A DNA stretch of 22,180 nt from JAXMBN01 sp046349875 (lineage in GTDB: Bacteria; Planctomycetota; Planctomycetia; Pirellulales; Pirellulaceae). The stretch is taken from NCBI GenBank assembly GCA_046349875.1, contig JAXMBN010000064.1, positions 1 to 22,180 on the forward strand. The letters run 5' to 3'. Position numbers and translations under genes: made by a program. Below are positions 7,522 through 15,783 of this stretch, piece by piece (the first letter of the stretch is position 1; each line of letters opens with the position of its first letter). The notes under the pieces are model-generated. The model ran no database searches. It was not told where the DNA came from and saw only the letters and a list, made by a program, of their open reading frames with translations.

Positions 7522-8158
7522 AGTGCTGCAAATCCAGGTTAGGAGCGAAGTTCACGAGAAAATATCGTACCACATGTGGCCTTCGTCACGAGGCCTTTCA
7601 GGTCTTTGGACGAGAGCGTTGAGCCGGAGAACGGTAAACGCTCAGGTGGCTCGGAAATCGGTAGCAGAGTTGCACGGAAAACTTGGCGGAACGGATTTTG
7701 CTCTAGCCATAAAGAGTGCTTGCATTCGGCATTTCACAACCCGAAGCGTCAGCGTACGCGTCGGGTTATGAAAGCATTTAGCATGGGCTAGGGACTGGAA
7801 AGGGTAGGGAGAAAAATGTGCCAACACACGGAAAAGGCTATGTGAAAAAGATTCGCGGCGAATTGACGGTAGAGTAAAATGGAGGTTGTGTGCAGATTTT
7901 ACGGATCAGGGAAACCTCTCGTTGCATCGACTTTGAAGGCTGAGTCAGTCGAATGTGACAGGATGGTTCCATGATGCAAAAAATCCTAGAACCTGCTCGA
8001 TCGATGGCTTGATCGATCCGAAAACTATCAACGAAAGGACTGGAAACGCTCGGACGGAAAACGGAAATGCTTGCCCTGCATTTTTGTCAGGCTTTGCCAA
8101 AGTCTGGATCCGAGGCGAAGAGGAAACCGCGAATCGCATTTTGGGAAAGGGACCCATT
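7522..8158. other. Long intergenic region with a REP-like palindrome
   Basis: About 640 bases between the divergent rhodanese and SDR genes. No coding stretch is convincing. The frame upstream of the SDR stays open from ATG 7955, but that part is rich in Arg/Asn/Thr and unlike the family. A strong palindrome lies at 7732-7773. The rest gives no recognisable RNA or operator. Confidence 0.4.
7732..7773. repeat. REP-like hairpin containing an AACCCG(A)AGCGT arm
   Basis: The arms 7732-7749 and 7756-7773 are 18 bases each, pair with only two mismatches, and enclose a 6-base loop. The core is AACCCGAAGCGT against ACGCGTCGGGTT. From memory, similar 'CCGAAGCGTCAGCG' elements are scattered through planctomycete genomes, but no second copy is in this window. 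It is not followed by a T-run, so a dispersed repeat is favoured over a terminator. Confidence 0.5.
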
Positions 8159-9286
8159 GTGGCGACAATCGATCAACGACGAACGCTCGACCATTCTACC
8201 TTAGTGCCTTATGCACCGCCCCGCCACTTGCCGCTCGAAAAGAGACTAGGGCGAGTGTTGGTGACGGGTGCCAATGGATTTTTGGGTTCGAATCTTGCGG
8301 TAGCACTATTGAACCAGGGTGTGGATGCGCTGGCTGGGGTGCGGTCTGAGAAGAAGATTGGCAGTGAGATCGCGAGTCAGTGCAAACCGATTCCATATCG
8401 AGATTTTTCGCTCGATTCTGTTGCTGCGGCGCGGCGATCCATGGAAGGAGTGGATGTCGTCGTTCATTGTGCGGGCAGGGTAGCCGCAAGCAGTTATCGC
8501 CAGTTCCTAGAAACAAATCGACGTGGAACCTACCATTTGTATCGTGCGGCAGCCGAAATGGATCGCCCGCCGAAGATCGTGTTGATCAGTTCGATCGCGG
8601 CCCATGGTCCATCGATGCGTGGCATGAAAGCTCGACCTGACATGGAGGTTGGGCCGGTGTCTCTTTATGGTCGAAGCAAGTGGATGGGCGAGATGGTGGC
8701 TCGTCGTTTTGCGGATCGAGTTCCCACGACGATCCTTCGGCCTGGGATCATTTTTGGTCCGGGTGACAAAGAGGTGTTGATGTTGATGAAGATGATTGCG
8801 GCGAGTCATGTAAACTTCGTGCCGGGTTATCACTTTCCTCGCTTTCCATTCATCGCTGTTCAGGATTTGGTGACCTGCATCACGCAGGCCATCGATGTGG
8901 GTGCTACGGTAGTTTCACCGCAGACAACGTGCTTATCGGCTGCAACCAAGAACGGAGAAGGGGTGTACTTTGTTGCCGACCCTCAAAGCTGTTCATTTGC
9001 GCAGTTCGGAAACTGGGTATCCAGAGGATTAGGCCAACATTGGCGGTTGAATATTCCTGTCCCGATTTGGATCCTTCGCATTGCCGCGGGAATCAATGAG
9101 CAATTCTTGACTCGACCTGACAAGCCGAGCACTTTCTCGGTCGATAAGATACGCGAAGCCGCTGCTCCGGGGTGGGAATGCGATGTTTCCAAGACGATGG
9201 AAGAACTCGATTGGTCACCCAACGCGCTCTTGGAAGAGCGCGTTCGAGAGACGATTCAGTGGTATCGCCAGCACAAGTGGTTGTAG
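8159..9286 (+). CDS. NAD(P)-dependent epimerase/dehydratase, extended SDR
   Basis: An extended short-chain dehydrogenase. With GTG 8159 as start (AAAGGGA just upstream) it has 375 residues. An in-frame ATG at 7955 would add 68 residues that look non-coding, so 8159 is preferred but not proven. The Rossmann motif is VLVTGANGFLGS (Gly37, Gly40, Gly43). VVHCAGRVA (101-109), LISSIAAHG with the catalytic Ser, and YGRSK with Tyr170 and Lys174 complete the site. The C-terminal half carries the substrate-binding part (FPFIAVQDLV, DWSPNALLEERVRETIQWY). It resembles sugar-nucleotide epimerases and 3-beta-hydroxysteroid-dehydrogenase-like members. No neighbouring pathway genes point to a substrate. Its stop is 2 bases from the stop of the convergent gene. 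Confidence 0.9.
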   Translation: MATIDQRRTLDHSTLVPYAPPRHLPLEKRLGRVLVTGANGFLGSNLAVALLNQGVDALAGVRSEKKIGSEIASQCKPIPYRDFSLDSVAAARRSMEGVDVVVHCAGRVAASSYRQFLETNRRGTYHLYRAAAEMDRPPKIVLISSIAAHGPSMRGMKARPDMEVGPVSLYGRSKWMGEMVARRFADRVPTTILRPGIIFGPGDKEVLMLMKMIAASHVNFVPGYHFPRFPFIAVQDLVTCITQAIDVGATVVSPQTTCLSAATKNGEGVYFVADPQSCSFAQFGNWVSRGLGQHWRLNIPVPIWILRIAAGINEQFLTRPDKPSTFSVDKIREAAAPGWECDVSKTMEELDWSPNALLEERVRETIQWYRQHKWL

Positions 9287-9288
9287 TG

Positions 9289-9753
9289 CTACTTGCAATG
9301 GCGAGGGAATGCCACGAGTTCGAGCATTTCCCTTTCTTCGCATTCTTCGCGCAGCAGTTCTTCGTGGAACTGTCGGAACCGATTCAGGATGTTGGCGATC
9401 GAGCGAGAATCGACGCATAGTCCGCGGATATCGATAATGAGTTGATCGAAGCGACGCAGTAGTTCCTCTTGCATGTTTTCGACATCGCGAAAACGTTCGT
9501 AGAGGGAGGGGCGTTGGTCGACGATCTGTTCGAAGTAACCCTCTCCTGCGATCCGTTCAAAATGTTGTTCCAACAACCATCGAGCATCGGTTAGTTGTTC
9601 GAGCAAGCGGGTGCGAATGATGGGATTGCCGGCATGACATTCCCATTTTCGAAGGGTCGCATCGATCTCAGCAAATGAACTCTCGATATCCGATTGAGCA
9701 TGATTGAGGCACATGCGGATGCCATCGAGGCTGGGGTTCCATTCGATCATCAT
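9289..9753 (-). CDS. Helical protein, possibly hemerythrin-like (HHE)
   Basis: A 154-residue, charged, all-alpha protein without signal peptide or membrane segment. Its ATG overlaps the stop of the upstream universal stress gene (ATGA, 4 bases), so the two are translationally coupled. Spaced histidines and acidic residues (His18, His40, His64 in LLEQHFE, His130 in RQFHEELLREECEE) recall the H..E pattern of hemerythrin/HHE cation-binding helices, which hold a di-iron site that binds oxygen or nitric oxide. The pattern is partial and the family call is tentative; an uncharacterised helical-bundle protein is the fallback. Confidence 0.6.
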   Translation of the reverse strand: MMIEWNPSLDGIRMCLNHAQSDIESSFAEIDATLRKWECHAGNPIIRTRLLEQLTDARWLLEQHFERIAGEGYFEQIVDQRPSLYERFRDVENMQEELLRRFDQLIIDIRGLCVDSRSIANILNRFRQFHEELLREECEEREMLELVAFPRHCK

Positions 9754-10190
9754 TCACCCTCCTTCAATTTGAATACGAGCACAGGGCATTCGGCCAAACG
9801 AACGACGCGTTCTGCAACAGATCCAAGCAAAATGCGGGTGAGGCCGGTGCGGCCATGGGAAGGAAGAATGATGAGGTCGGCATGAAGTTCTTTGGAGCGA
9901 TCGGTGATCACTCCACCAGGATCGCCGATCAAAACTTCGCGAGCGATTTTGGCATACTTGCCATCTTTAAGCTCGTCCTCAAGAGCATCGAGGGCATGCT
10001 TGAGGCGAACAGAATCATCGACCATTCCCCAAACGACACCAGGTTCACTCGGGACGATGAAGGGCAACACGTGAATGACATGAACATGTTCTGGTGCGTC
10101 GACCATTTCGAGTGCGAGATCGATCGCCTTATGCGAATGGTCTGAGAAATCAAAGGGTACGACGATGCAATGCTTGGCGGTCCAACCCAT
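9750..10190 (-). CDS. Universal stress protein (UspA family)
   Basis: With start at 10190 (GGAGAAG 4-10 bases upstream) it is a 146-residue single Usp domain, the usual length. An ATG 33 codons upstream would add an unlikely tail. It opens with the CIVVPFDFSDHSHKAI strand and helix, contains VHVIHVLPF, and ends with the nucleotide-binding block LPSHGRTGLTRILLGSVAE followed by CPVLVF. The ATP-binding pattern G-x2-G-x9-G-S is nearly complete, with Pro where the first Gly usually stands (P-S-H-G). Usp proteins bind ATP or AMP and promote survival under stress. It is the first gene of a two-gene operon with the helical hemerythrin-like protein. Confidence 0.93.
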   Translation of the reverse strand: MGWTAKHCIVVPFDFSDHSHKAIDLALEMVDAPEHVHVIHVLPFIVPSEPGVVWGMVDDSVRLKHALDALEDELKDGKYAKIAREVLIGDPGGVITDRSKELHADLIILPSHGRTGLTRILLGSVAERVVRLAECPVLVFKLKEGE

Positions 10191-10423
10191 GGTCTTCTCC
10201 TCGTCTATCGTAAGGCCATCATTCACCAACTCTTTTCTCATGATGAAGGATGGGGTTTCAAAAAGCCACAGTGAGTTCTTTATTTTCACAAGTCTGCGAC
10301 AAAAATGCAGTCAACGTTCCTGGGGATCCAATCCTCACTAAAAGAGGGTAGAATCCACGACGTCACCTGATCACTTCTCTTTCTCCGCGACGCCTTCACG
10401 GTCGCATTTGCAAGGAACATGGC
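10191..10423. promoter_or_regulatory. Divergent promoter region, stress operon and transaldolase
   Basis: 233 bases between divergent starts must hold both promoters. AAGGAAC lies about 6-12 bases before the transaldolase ATG as a ribosome site. No confident -35/-10 pair or operator was recognised. Confidence 0.4.
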
Positions 10424-11476
10424 ATGTCTGAGTCCATTCGATCGTTGATTGCTTCAGGAACGAAGCTCTATTTGGATTCCGTCGATCCCGATTTGGTGAA
10501 GAAGAATATTGCTTGGGGGGCCGTCGGGGCCACGAGCAATCCTGTCATCATCAGCGGACTACTCGGAAGTGGTCGGTTCGATGAGCAATTGAAACAGTTT
10601 TCCTCCGAAGTCACCGATTCGGAGGTGGCATGGAAGTTGACCGACCATTTGGTTTCCTCGGCCGAACAAGATTTTCAATCGACTTGGAAAGCGACCGGTG
10701 GGAATGCAGGTTGGGTTAGTTTTGAATTGGATCCTTTGATTGAGGATCCCGATCTGAATATGCCTCATGCTGAACGAGTGGCCAAGTACATAGCCCTCGG
10801 CAAGCAATGGGCTCAGGGGCATACCAATCGCATGATCAAGGTTCCTGCCACACCTGCTGGCATCGAAGCTCTGGAAGAGCTGACCGCATCGGGTGTCACG
10901 TTGAATGTGACGCTCATCTTCACGATGGATCAATACAAGGCAGCGAGGGATTCTGTCTGGCGTGGGGCGCAGCGCCGAAGCAATCTTTCCACGTTTAAGA
11001 GTGTCTATAGCATTTTTGTTTCGCGCGTAGATCAGTACACCAAACAAAAGGTGCCCCAGTTGTCACCGGCAGCGCAAGGGCAGATGGGAATTCTCAACGC
11101 GAAACGCATTTGGCAAGAGAATATTCGATTCTGGTCTGAACATCCAACGCCACTTGCGCAGGAAATCATTTTTGCCAGCACCGGTACCAAGGATCCATCC
11201 GATTCCGCGTGGAAGTATGTGGAGGCGTTGGCTGGAAGCGATATTCAAACCAATCCGCCTGAAACCAACGATGCGGTAGCTGCGAGCGGCCGGACGTTTT
11301 CGAGTCATATTCGAGAGTGGCCCGAGGCCTCTGTTATGGAAGAGTTGGATCGATCGGTCGACCAAGCCGATCTTTTCGCGGTGTTGATGCGTGAGGGAAT
11401 TGAGAAGTTCGCAAGTCCGCAGAAGAAGTTAATCGCGTCGATCCATCAACGACGTCAAGTTGCGAGTGGTGCTTGA
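10424..11476 (+). CDS. tal: Transaldolase
   Basis: A 350-residue cytoplasmic transaldolase, which moves a dihydroxyacetone unit between sedoheptulose-7-phosphate and glyceraldehyde-3-phosphate in the non-oxidative pentose phosphate pathway. The family blocks are clear: GAVGATSNPVI (32-42), RMIKVPATPAGIEALEEL with the Schiff-base Lys139, and TLNVTLIFTMDQY (159-171), followed by SIFVSRVD and FASTGTKDPS. Length is between the ~317-residue TalB type and the ~370-residue actinobacterial/plant-like type, and the divergent C-terminus fits the latter. AAGGAAC precedes ATG 10424. It stands alone, diverging from the stress operon. Confidence 0.95.
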   Translation: MSESIRSLIASGTKLYLDSVDPDLVKKNIAWGAVGATSNPVIISGLLGSGRFDEQLKQFSSEVTDSEVAWKLTDHLVSSAEQDFQSTWKATGGNAGWVSFELDPLIEDPDLNMPHAERVAKYIALGKQWAQGHTNRMIKVPATPAGIEALEELTASGVTLNVTLIFTMDQYKAARDSVWRGAQRRSNLSTFKSVYSIFVSRVDQYTKQKVPQLSPAAQGQMGILNAKRIWQENIRFWSEHPTPLAQEIIFASTGTKDPSDSAWKYVEALAGSDIQTNPPETNDAVAASGRTFSSHIREWPEASVMEELDRSVDQADLFAVLMREGIEKFASPQKKLIASIHQRRQVASGA

Positions 11477-11500
11477 TCCGATTGGATGCGAGGTAATTTC

Positions 11501-11529
11501 ACGATCGCGTTCGATGCGAACGCGATCGT
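11501..11529. terminator. Perfect 13-base hairpin between convergent genes
   Basis: ACGATCGCGTTCG (11501-11513) pairs exactly with CGAACGCGATCGT (11517-11529) over a 3-base loop. It lies between the end of transaldolase (11476) and the end of the convergent PafA/Dop-like gene (11543). It is GC-rich and lacks a T-run, matching the hairpin at 5530-5563 in design. Confidence 0.7.
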
Positions 11530-11542
11530 TGACGCTGTGAAC

Positions 11543-13321
11543 TCAGCGCGGTTTGCGCAAGGGGACGATGCGGCGTTCGCGACCTTCGCCGATTTCCACC
11601 GTTTCCCAATCGACGCGTATTGGTTCTTCAACGGAAGCGAATTCGCGGATGAAGTATCCACGTTGCGTTGCAGGGGTGCCTTGGGGAGGCATGCGTCGAG
11701 CTCGATCGACATCCATGGCATCGAGTAGCAAGGGAAGATTGAGGGCCTGCTGAAGTTTGGTGTGATATCCTTCGGTGGATAGTTCGTGGAACCGCATATC
11801 GACCTTCTTGCGGACGCTCCATTCCGCCGAAGGATCGACTTGATCGAGCAACCATTTTTTGCTGATCCAGTCGACTCGACCCAATAGCCATCGCTGCGAG
11901 TTGGGGTCGGTACGACTTTCGGCGAGTTGATCGATGGTGGTTTGCCATCGATGGAGAACATCCCAAGCTTCGTCGGGAACTTGCCAATGATGATGCAAGA
12001 ATCGTCGAGCGGCTTGGATGTATTCGCGTTGGATTTCGATAGCGTTGAGTGGTTGTTGGCGTTTGTTGGGAGAGCGATGCAATAACATCCAGTCGCCAGC
12101 GAAGCGATGGAATGCTGCAAGAGGTTGCTGGAGATCGGGTAGTGGAACTTCGAATCGGCTCTCCACCATATCGAGAACGAGATCGGTGACTCCGACTCGC
12201 AGGTATTCCACGCTCGGATTGGGCGTGGCATCGCCGATGCTAATCTGAATGCGTTGGCGACGTCGGAATAGCTTTCTCCAGCCTTCCAGGCTATGCCAGG
12301 GGTCGGTGCAGATGAGCACGCGGCTGTCAGTCACGAAAGGTGGGCGTTCTCCCAAGTAATTGCCAAAGCCGTTACGGTGGTTACCAAGCAGCTTTCGCTC
12401 CCAGCCAATAACGACCCGAAGCATCGAAATAACCGACACCATCGAAAAGCACGGACGCGTGGCTAGAAAAGCCATCATCTATGTTCGATGCGGAATCAAA
12501 ATGGATACATGGGCTCCAATCCGTACAATGCAAAAGCAAGGGGCGCGTGCAACCCGGCACGTGCCTGAACGGAGAATCGAACCCATCGCGGAGAAAGGCG
12601 TTCAGCTGGATCTTTTGGAATATTTGGCTTCAAACTTCAGGTATTTTCTTCTTCGTTGGGATCTGTGCTGAGGAATTGCTTTTGCAATTGTTCGCTGAAA
12701 AACGATCCTGCAAAAACAAACGCAGACAGGCTCAGGGCAAACTTTGTAAAGGCGAGTGAGTAGCAGGCCAGCAAGCCCAATCGCCATACCAATAATCTCA
12801 ACCGTGGGCGATCTCGACTTCATAGTTTTTCTTGTTGACCGTAGAGATGGCCTGAGGCATCGGCCGAGTTTTTGATGAGTTTGGCGTTGGCTTTCCCAAA
12901 TGCATCTTGGGTCGCTTCGGAAAGTAGTTCATCCTGAGCTGTCTGATAAGAAAGCAACGTTAGCGGACTCGTACATTCTGGAGTGGCCCCTTCGAGCAGG
13001 CCGCGAACGCGAGCATCGCAAGAACTCGTTTCGTACGAGACGCATCCACCGTTTGCAATAAAAAACGTCTTGGAGTCGCTGCGAGAGGAACGAGTGGGCT
13101 TTGTTGGCAAAGTTCTCTAGAAGCTTCGAGTACTACCGTGATCGTGGTTGTTATCGAATCAGATGTCTGGTCGCGTCTGCGTTTGAGCCAACTCGCGATC
13201 GGAATCAACGGTCTCATCGAGAGTGGAAGAGAGCGAAGTAACGGAGTCTTGTGGGTAAAGGTAAAGGGCCGTATTCGGTTTCTAATCCCGGCAGGCGGCT
13301 GAATACAGGCCGGCTACTCAT
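11543..13321 (-). pseudogene. PafA2/Dop-like Pup ligase/deamidase family gene, broken by several frameshifts
   Basis: The frame begins at ATG 13321 and soon reads LPGLETEYG, the first strand of the Dop/PafA glutamine-synthetase-like fold. It continues, in shifting frames, as FFIANGGCVSYE, LLEGATPECTSP and KNSADASGHLYG, then ENYEVEIAHG, a hydrophobic stretch, and LFDGVGYFDASGRYWLGAKA. The last 311 codons (11543-12478) are clean and carry the C-terminal half: QISIGDATPNPSVEYLRVG, LNAIEIQREYI, GRVDWISKKWLLDQ, MRFHELSTEGYH. Visible breaks are an extra base in the T-run 12826-12830, one base lost near 12799 and one near 12452, one gained at 12386-12387, and at least one near 13080. PafA attaches Pup to lysines; Dop deamidates or removes it. 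The usual catalytic Asp after the NGG block appears replaced (YET). The gene may be decayed or misassembled. Confidence 0.82.
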
Positions 13322-13790
13322 CTTTTGTTCGACGCGGCTCTGTTCAAATATTCTTTCGATTGCGTACGGCTATGTCGACAATTTCGGAAACGACTCCGCG
13401 CAGCACGGGCATCGGTTTCGGGATAAGTGGCAGGGTTCGGCATGACACCGAACGTACCAGTCATAGTTTGAGTCGACGAGTTTCAGATGCGTCGGTCGAC
13501 ACCTGGTTGGTTTGGGAGTTCCAATTCGACAACATCCTCCATCGCGGAACGGCAAGCACGATCGATGATGCGCGAAGAACTCCAGCGGTATAAGCGCAGC
13601 CCAACTCCTCGCACAACCCGGTCGCGAATTGCCAAAATCTGAGGGAGGTGGGATTGTTGGGATCCGCAAAAATGGGAATCGCCTTGCGAAACGGGCAAGA
13701 ATCTTTCATTGCTTGTGGTGGATGTAGGGCTAGCGTATGTTTGTAGCGGGGGTTGCTTTGGAGCAAATTCCGTTGATTACATTCAGCTTA
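13318..13790 (-). pseudogene. Unrecognised gene, frame-disrupted, overlapping the PafA/Dop-like start
   Basis: Coding-like stretches appear in different frames of the same strand: ADPNNPTSLRFWQFATGLCE and AIRDRVVRG (about 13690-13590), DRACRSAMEDVVELELPN (13560-13510), LKLVDSNYDWYVRCHAE (13485-13435), and YPETDARAARSRFRN toward a final frame ending NRAASNKR. That frame's TGA (13320-13318) overlaps the ATG of the PafA/Dop-like gene (ATGA), which implies translational coupling. I do not recognise the family. Length would be roughly 150 residues, with a start near 13790-13700. The frame switching matches the indel pattern of the neighbouring genes. Confidence 0.45.
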
Positions 13791-13851
13791 AAGCCCACCG
13801 CTACTCGCCTCCTCTGGAGTCACCGTGCGTTTCCATCCGGTGATTGGAGAT

Positions 13852-14649
13852 CATTCTGATCGATCGTGTCCACTACTTTTCCTTGACGATCGTCTGAAGT
13901 GTTGGCTTTGCAGCCGATCCGGTGGCTCGAATCAAAGCCCTTCTGGTGTTGGGAGGTTGTTTCGCCCGACGTCGGTCAGCAAGAGGCATTGTCGAGGATT
14001 GCTGCTCGAGCTCGTATTGAAATCGTTGCCTATGATTCAAATGAGAAGACAACATCGCATCTCAATCCCGTCTGTAAACTACACCTGGGCGGATGGGTTC
14101 GATGTGATCGTGCATTGGGCCACCTCGGATGTGAAGATCTTGCGTTGAGTAATCGAATCGACCGCACCGGCAGGGACTTCCGGCGAGTTGTGCTTCATTG
14201 TGGTATGCATAGTTATCGCAGCGAAGGCTATCCCGATAAAGCCGCCCGTGGTTTGAGTTTACGGGGCTCCAATCGACGGGGTAGTTCACCAAACTCACAT
14301 CGAGATTCGCTACACGGCGGAAGAGAATCCGATCGCCAATGACTTGCCTCAATGGACCACGATCAATGAAGAGCTGTATAACAACTCGACCGGTAAGTTG
14401 TTGTCCTCGGCTTCCGAATTGGCGCGAGGAAAGCAGTCCTACAAGACGAAAAAAGGGGACGAGGTAAAAGAAGTGACCCAGGATTTCGCAGTGATCTGGA
14501 CCAATAACTATCGAGACACGACTCGAGTGTTTGCAACGACGCTCGGTCACAATACGGCGACCGTGGCCGATGAACGTTATTTGGATTTGGTGACGCGGGG
14601 TTGCTTTGGTCGATGCGAAGCCGAACCTGCCTATCTCAAGACCAAATAA
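13852..14649 (+). pseudogene. ThuA-like domain (trehalose-utilization type) protein, broken by several frameshifts
   Basis: Pieces of a ThuA-like protein occur in order on the plus strand: ARIKALLVLGGC (about 13924), RARIEIVAYDSNEKTTSHLNP (from 14010), NYTWADGFDVIVH (from 14080), RRVVLHCGMHSYRSEGYPDK (from 14180), then one long open frame from about 14260 with ENPIANDLPQWTTINEELYN, SELARGKQ, FAVIWTNNYRDTTRVFATTL and ERYLDLVTRG. ThuA-like domains have a class-I glutamine-amidotransferase-like fold and in planctomycetes are usually exported sugar-related proteins of unproven chemistry; a signal-peptide-like stretch lies near 13867-13915. The frame is lost once more near 14600, where TTG CTT TGG seems to have lost a T. 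The true start is not resolved. Confidence 0.78.
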
Positions 14650-14717
14650 GAACACTGGTTCGATGGACACGAAGCTCGCAAAACGAAGGGATTTCTTTGG
14701 GAAATCCTCGGGGTAGA

Positions 14718-14781
14718 CCGAGTTCAACAGCGAAATAGGCCGAGTTGAGATTGGGTCGGCCAAGTGCAACTCGGCTATAAT
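14718..14781 (+). promoter_or_regulatory. Promoter with operator-like repeats before the methyltransferase gene
   Basis: A consensus -10 box TATAAT lies at 14776-14781, 57 bases before the methyltransferase ATG, with only a weak -35 (TTGGGT at 14751, spacer 19). CCGAGTT occurs at 14718-14724 and again at 14740-14746, a 22-base step. The inverse GCCGAGTT/AACTCGGC pair (14739-14746 and 14768-14775) ends directly against the -10 box. Such spacing suits a regulator bound on one helix face that blocks RNA polymerase. Confidence 0.45.
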
Positions 14782-14837
14782 TTGCGGGGTGATTTCAGAC
14801 GACCACGAAAAGATTTGCAAATCACAACGGATGGCCA

Positions 14838-15783
14838 ATGGAAAAACTGCTGAATAAAAGCTGGCTGGGACGGGTTCACCAAGGGGACTGTATTTCACCA
14901 CCTTCTAATCAACTTCGCTGGGATTTCGAGTTCATTTGGCCTTTGCCGATCCACCCTTCAACGCTCGGATACGACTACTGACGAGTATCACGATCGATTG
15001 GAATCAGTACGTATATCGAATGGTCGCGGACGTGGATGGCGGGGCCGTAGCACGTCTTGGATGACCGAGGCGCATTTGGCTTGCCATTGGCGATGAATAT
15101 GCTGCAGAGCTCAAAGTGGAAGCCAGCATTTGGGGTTTATCCGCGAAGTTGGGTCGTTTTGGTATTACACTTTTGGAGTTCATTGCATCGAAATTTACTG
15201 GTCATGCCATCTGTTTTATTTCGTCAAGATCCGAAGCGATTCACGTTTCATGGCAACTGATCTCGGTCCTTCGGCGACAATTAGGTATATGGCGATAAGC
15301 AGGCCAATCCGACGGGACGGATGCCAGACGACACATGGATCTTGCGGCCGCGGGTTGTGTTGTTGAAGGGTTTACTAACCCAGACGAATACAATGGCTTC
15401 CTCGTCGCAGGAACCTTTAAGGAACGGAGGCGGCTTCCGCCGGATGCCAGATGCCGGAGCAATTGTTGGGGAGAATCATTCCGGGCAGCTCGGAGGAGAC
15501 GTCGTGCTGGACCCGTTCGCCGGGAGTTGCACAACGTTGACCGTGTAAAGAAGCTTGGTCGTAACTTCGTCGGGTTGAGTTGTCGAAAATTACGTCAAGC
15601 TTGGGCAGAAGCGAATTCAAGACGTGTCCATCGGCGATGATTTGGAAGGTTCGCCAAGAACCCAAAGCGATGCCCATCGACGTATGCGCAAGGCGCGTCG
15701 ATTGGGCGAGAATCACCGAAGGCTCGGGCGGCTTTACCATTCATGCTGGATGGCGTGGAAGAGGGAGCTGCTAACCAAGCAAA
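14838..15783 (+). pseudogene. Beta-class DNA (N4/N6) methyltransferase, catalytic half, frame-disrupted
   Basis: The gene starts at ATG 14838 (MEKLLNKSWLGRVHQGDCIS). It goes on in shifting frames with catalytic motif IV, DPPF (14948-14959), DEYHDRLES, WLAIGDEYAAELKVEA, FWYYTFGVHC, PDDTWILRPR, VAGTFKERR and motif I, DPFAGS (15510-15527), then KKLGRNFVG. The order IV before I marks the beta group of amino-methyltransferases (N4-cytosine or N6-adenine). Likely single-base losses lie at 15545, 15575 and 15585 and a gain near 15655; restoring them gives VGFELSENYVKLGQKRIQD, as the family expects. The canonical GSG after DPFA reads GSC. The protein continues into the open frame 15784-16560, so both were one polypeptide of about 570 residues. 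Confidence 0.75.

Noticed and set aside
8000..8020. GATCGAT repeats around 8000-8020
   Set aside because: The self-complementary GATCGAT motif recurs by chance in this sequence; spacing and context do not support an operator.
7955..8158. 68-residue N-terminal extension of the SDR from ATG 7955
   Set aside because: Its composition is unlike the family and it lies before the expected first strand; GTG 8159 with a purine-rich stretch upstream fits better.
11455..12231. 258-codon open frame on the minus strand
   Set aside because: It overlaps the PafA/Dop-like C-terminal half in another frame. The product is Ser/Asn/Pro-rich with no motif, while the other frame matches the family.
14062..14901. 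279-codon open frame on the minus strand
   Set aside because: It lies antisense to the ThuA remnant and the start of the methyltransferase, both of which have family motifs. Its own product has no recognisable motif.
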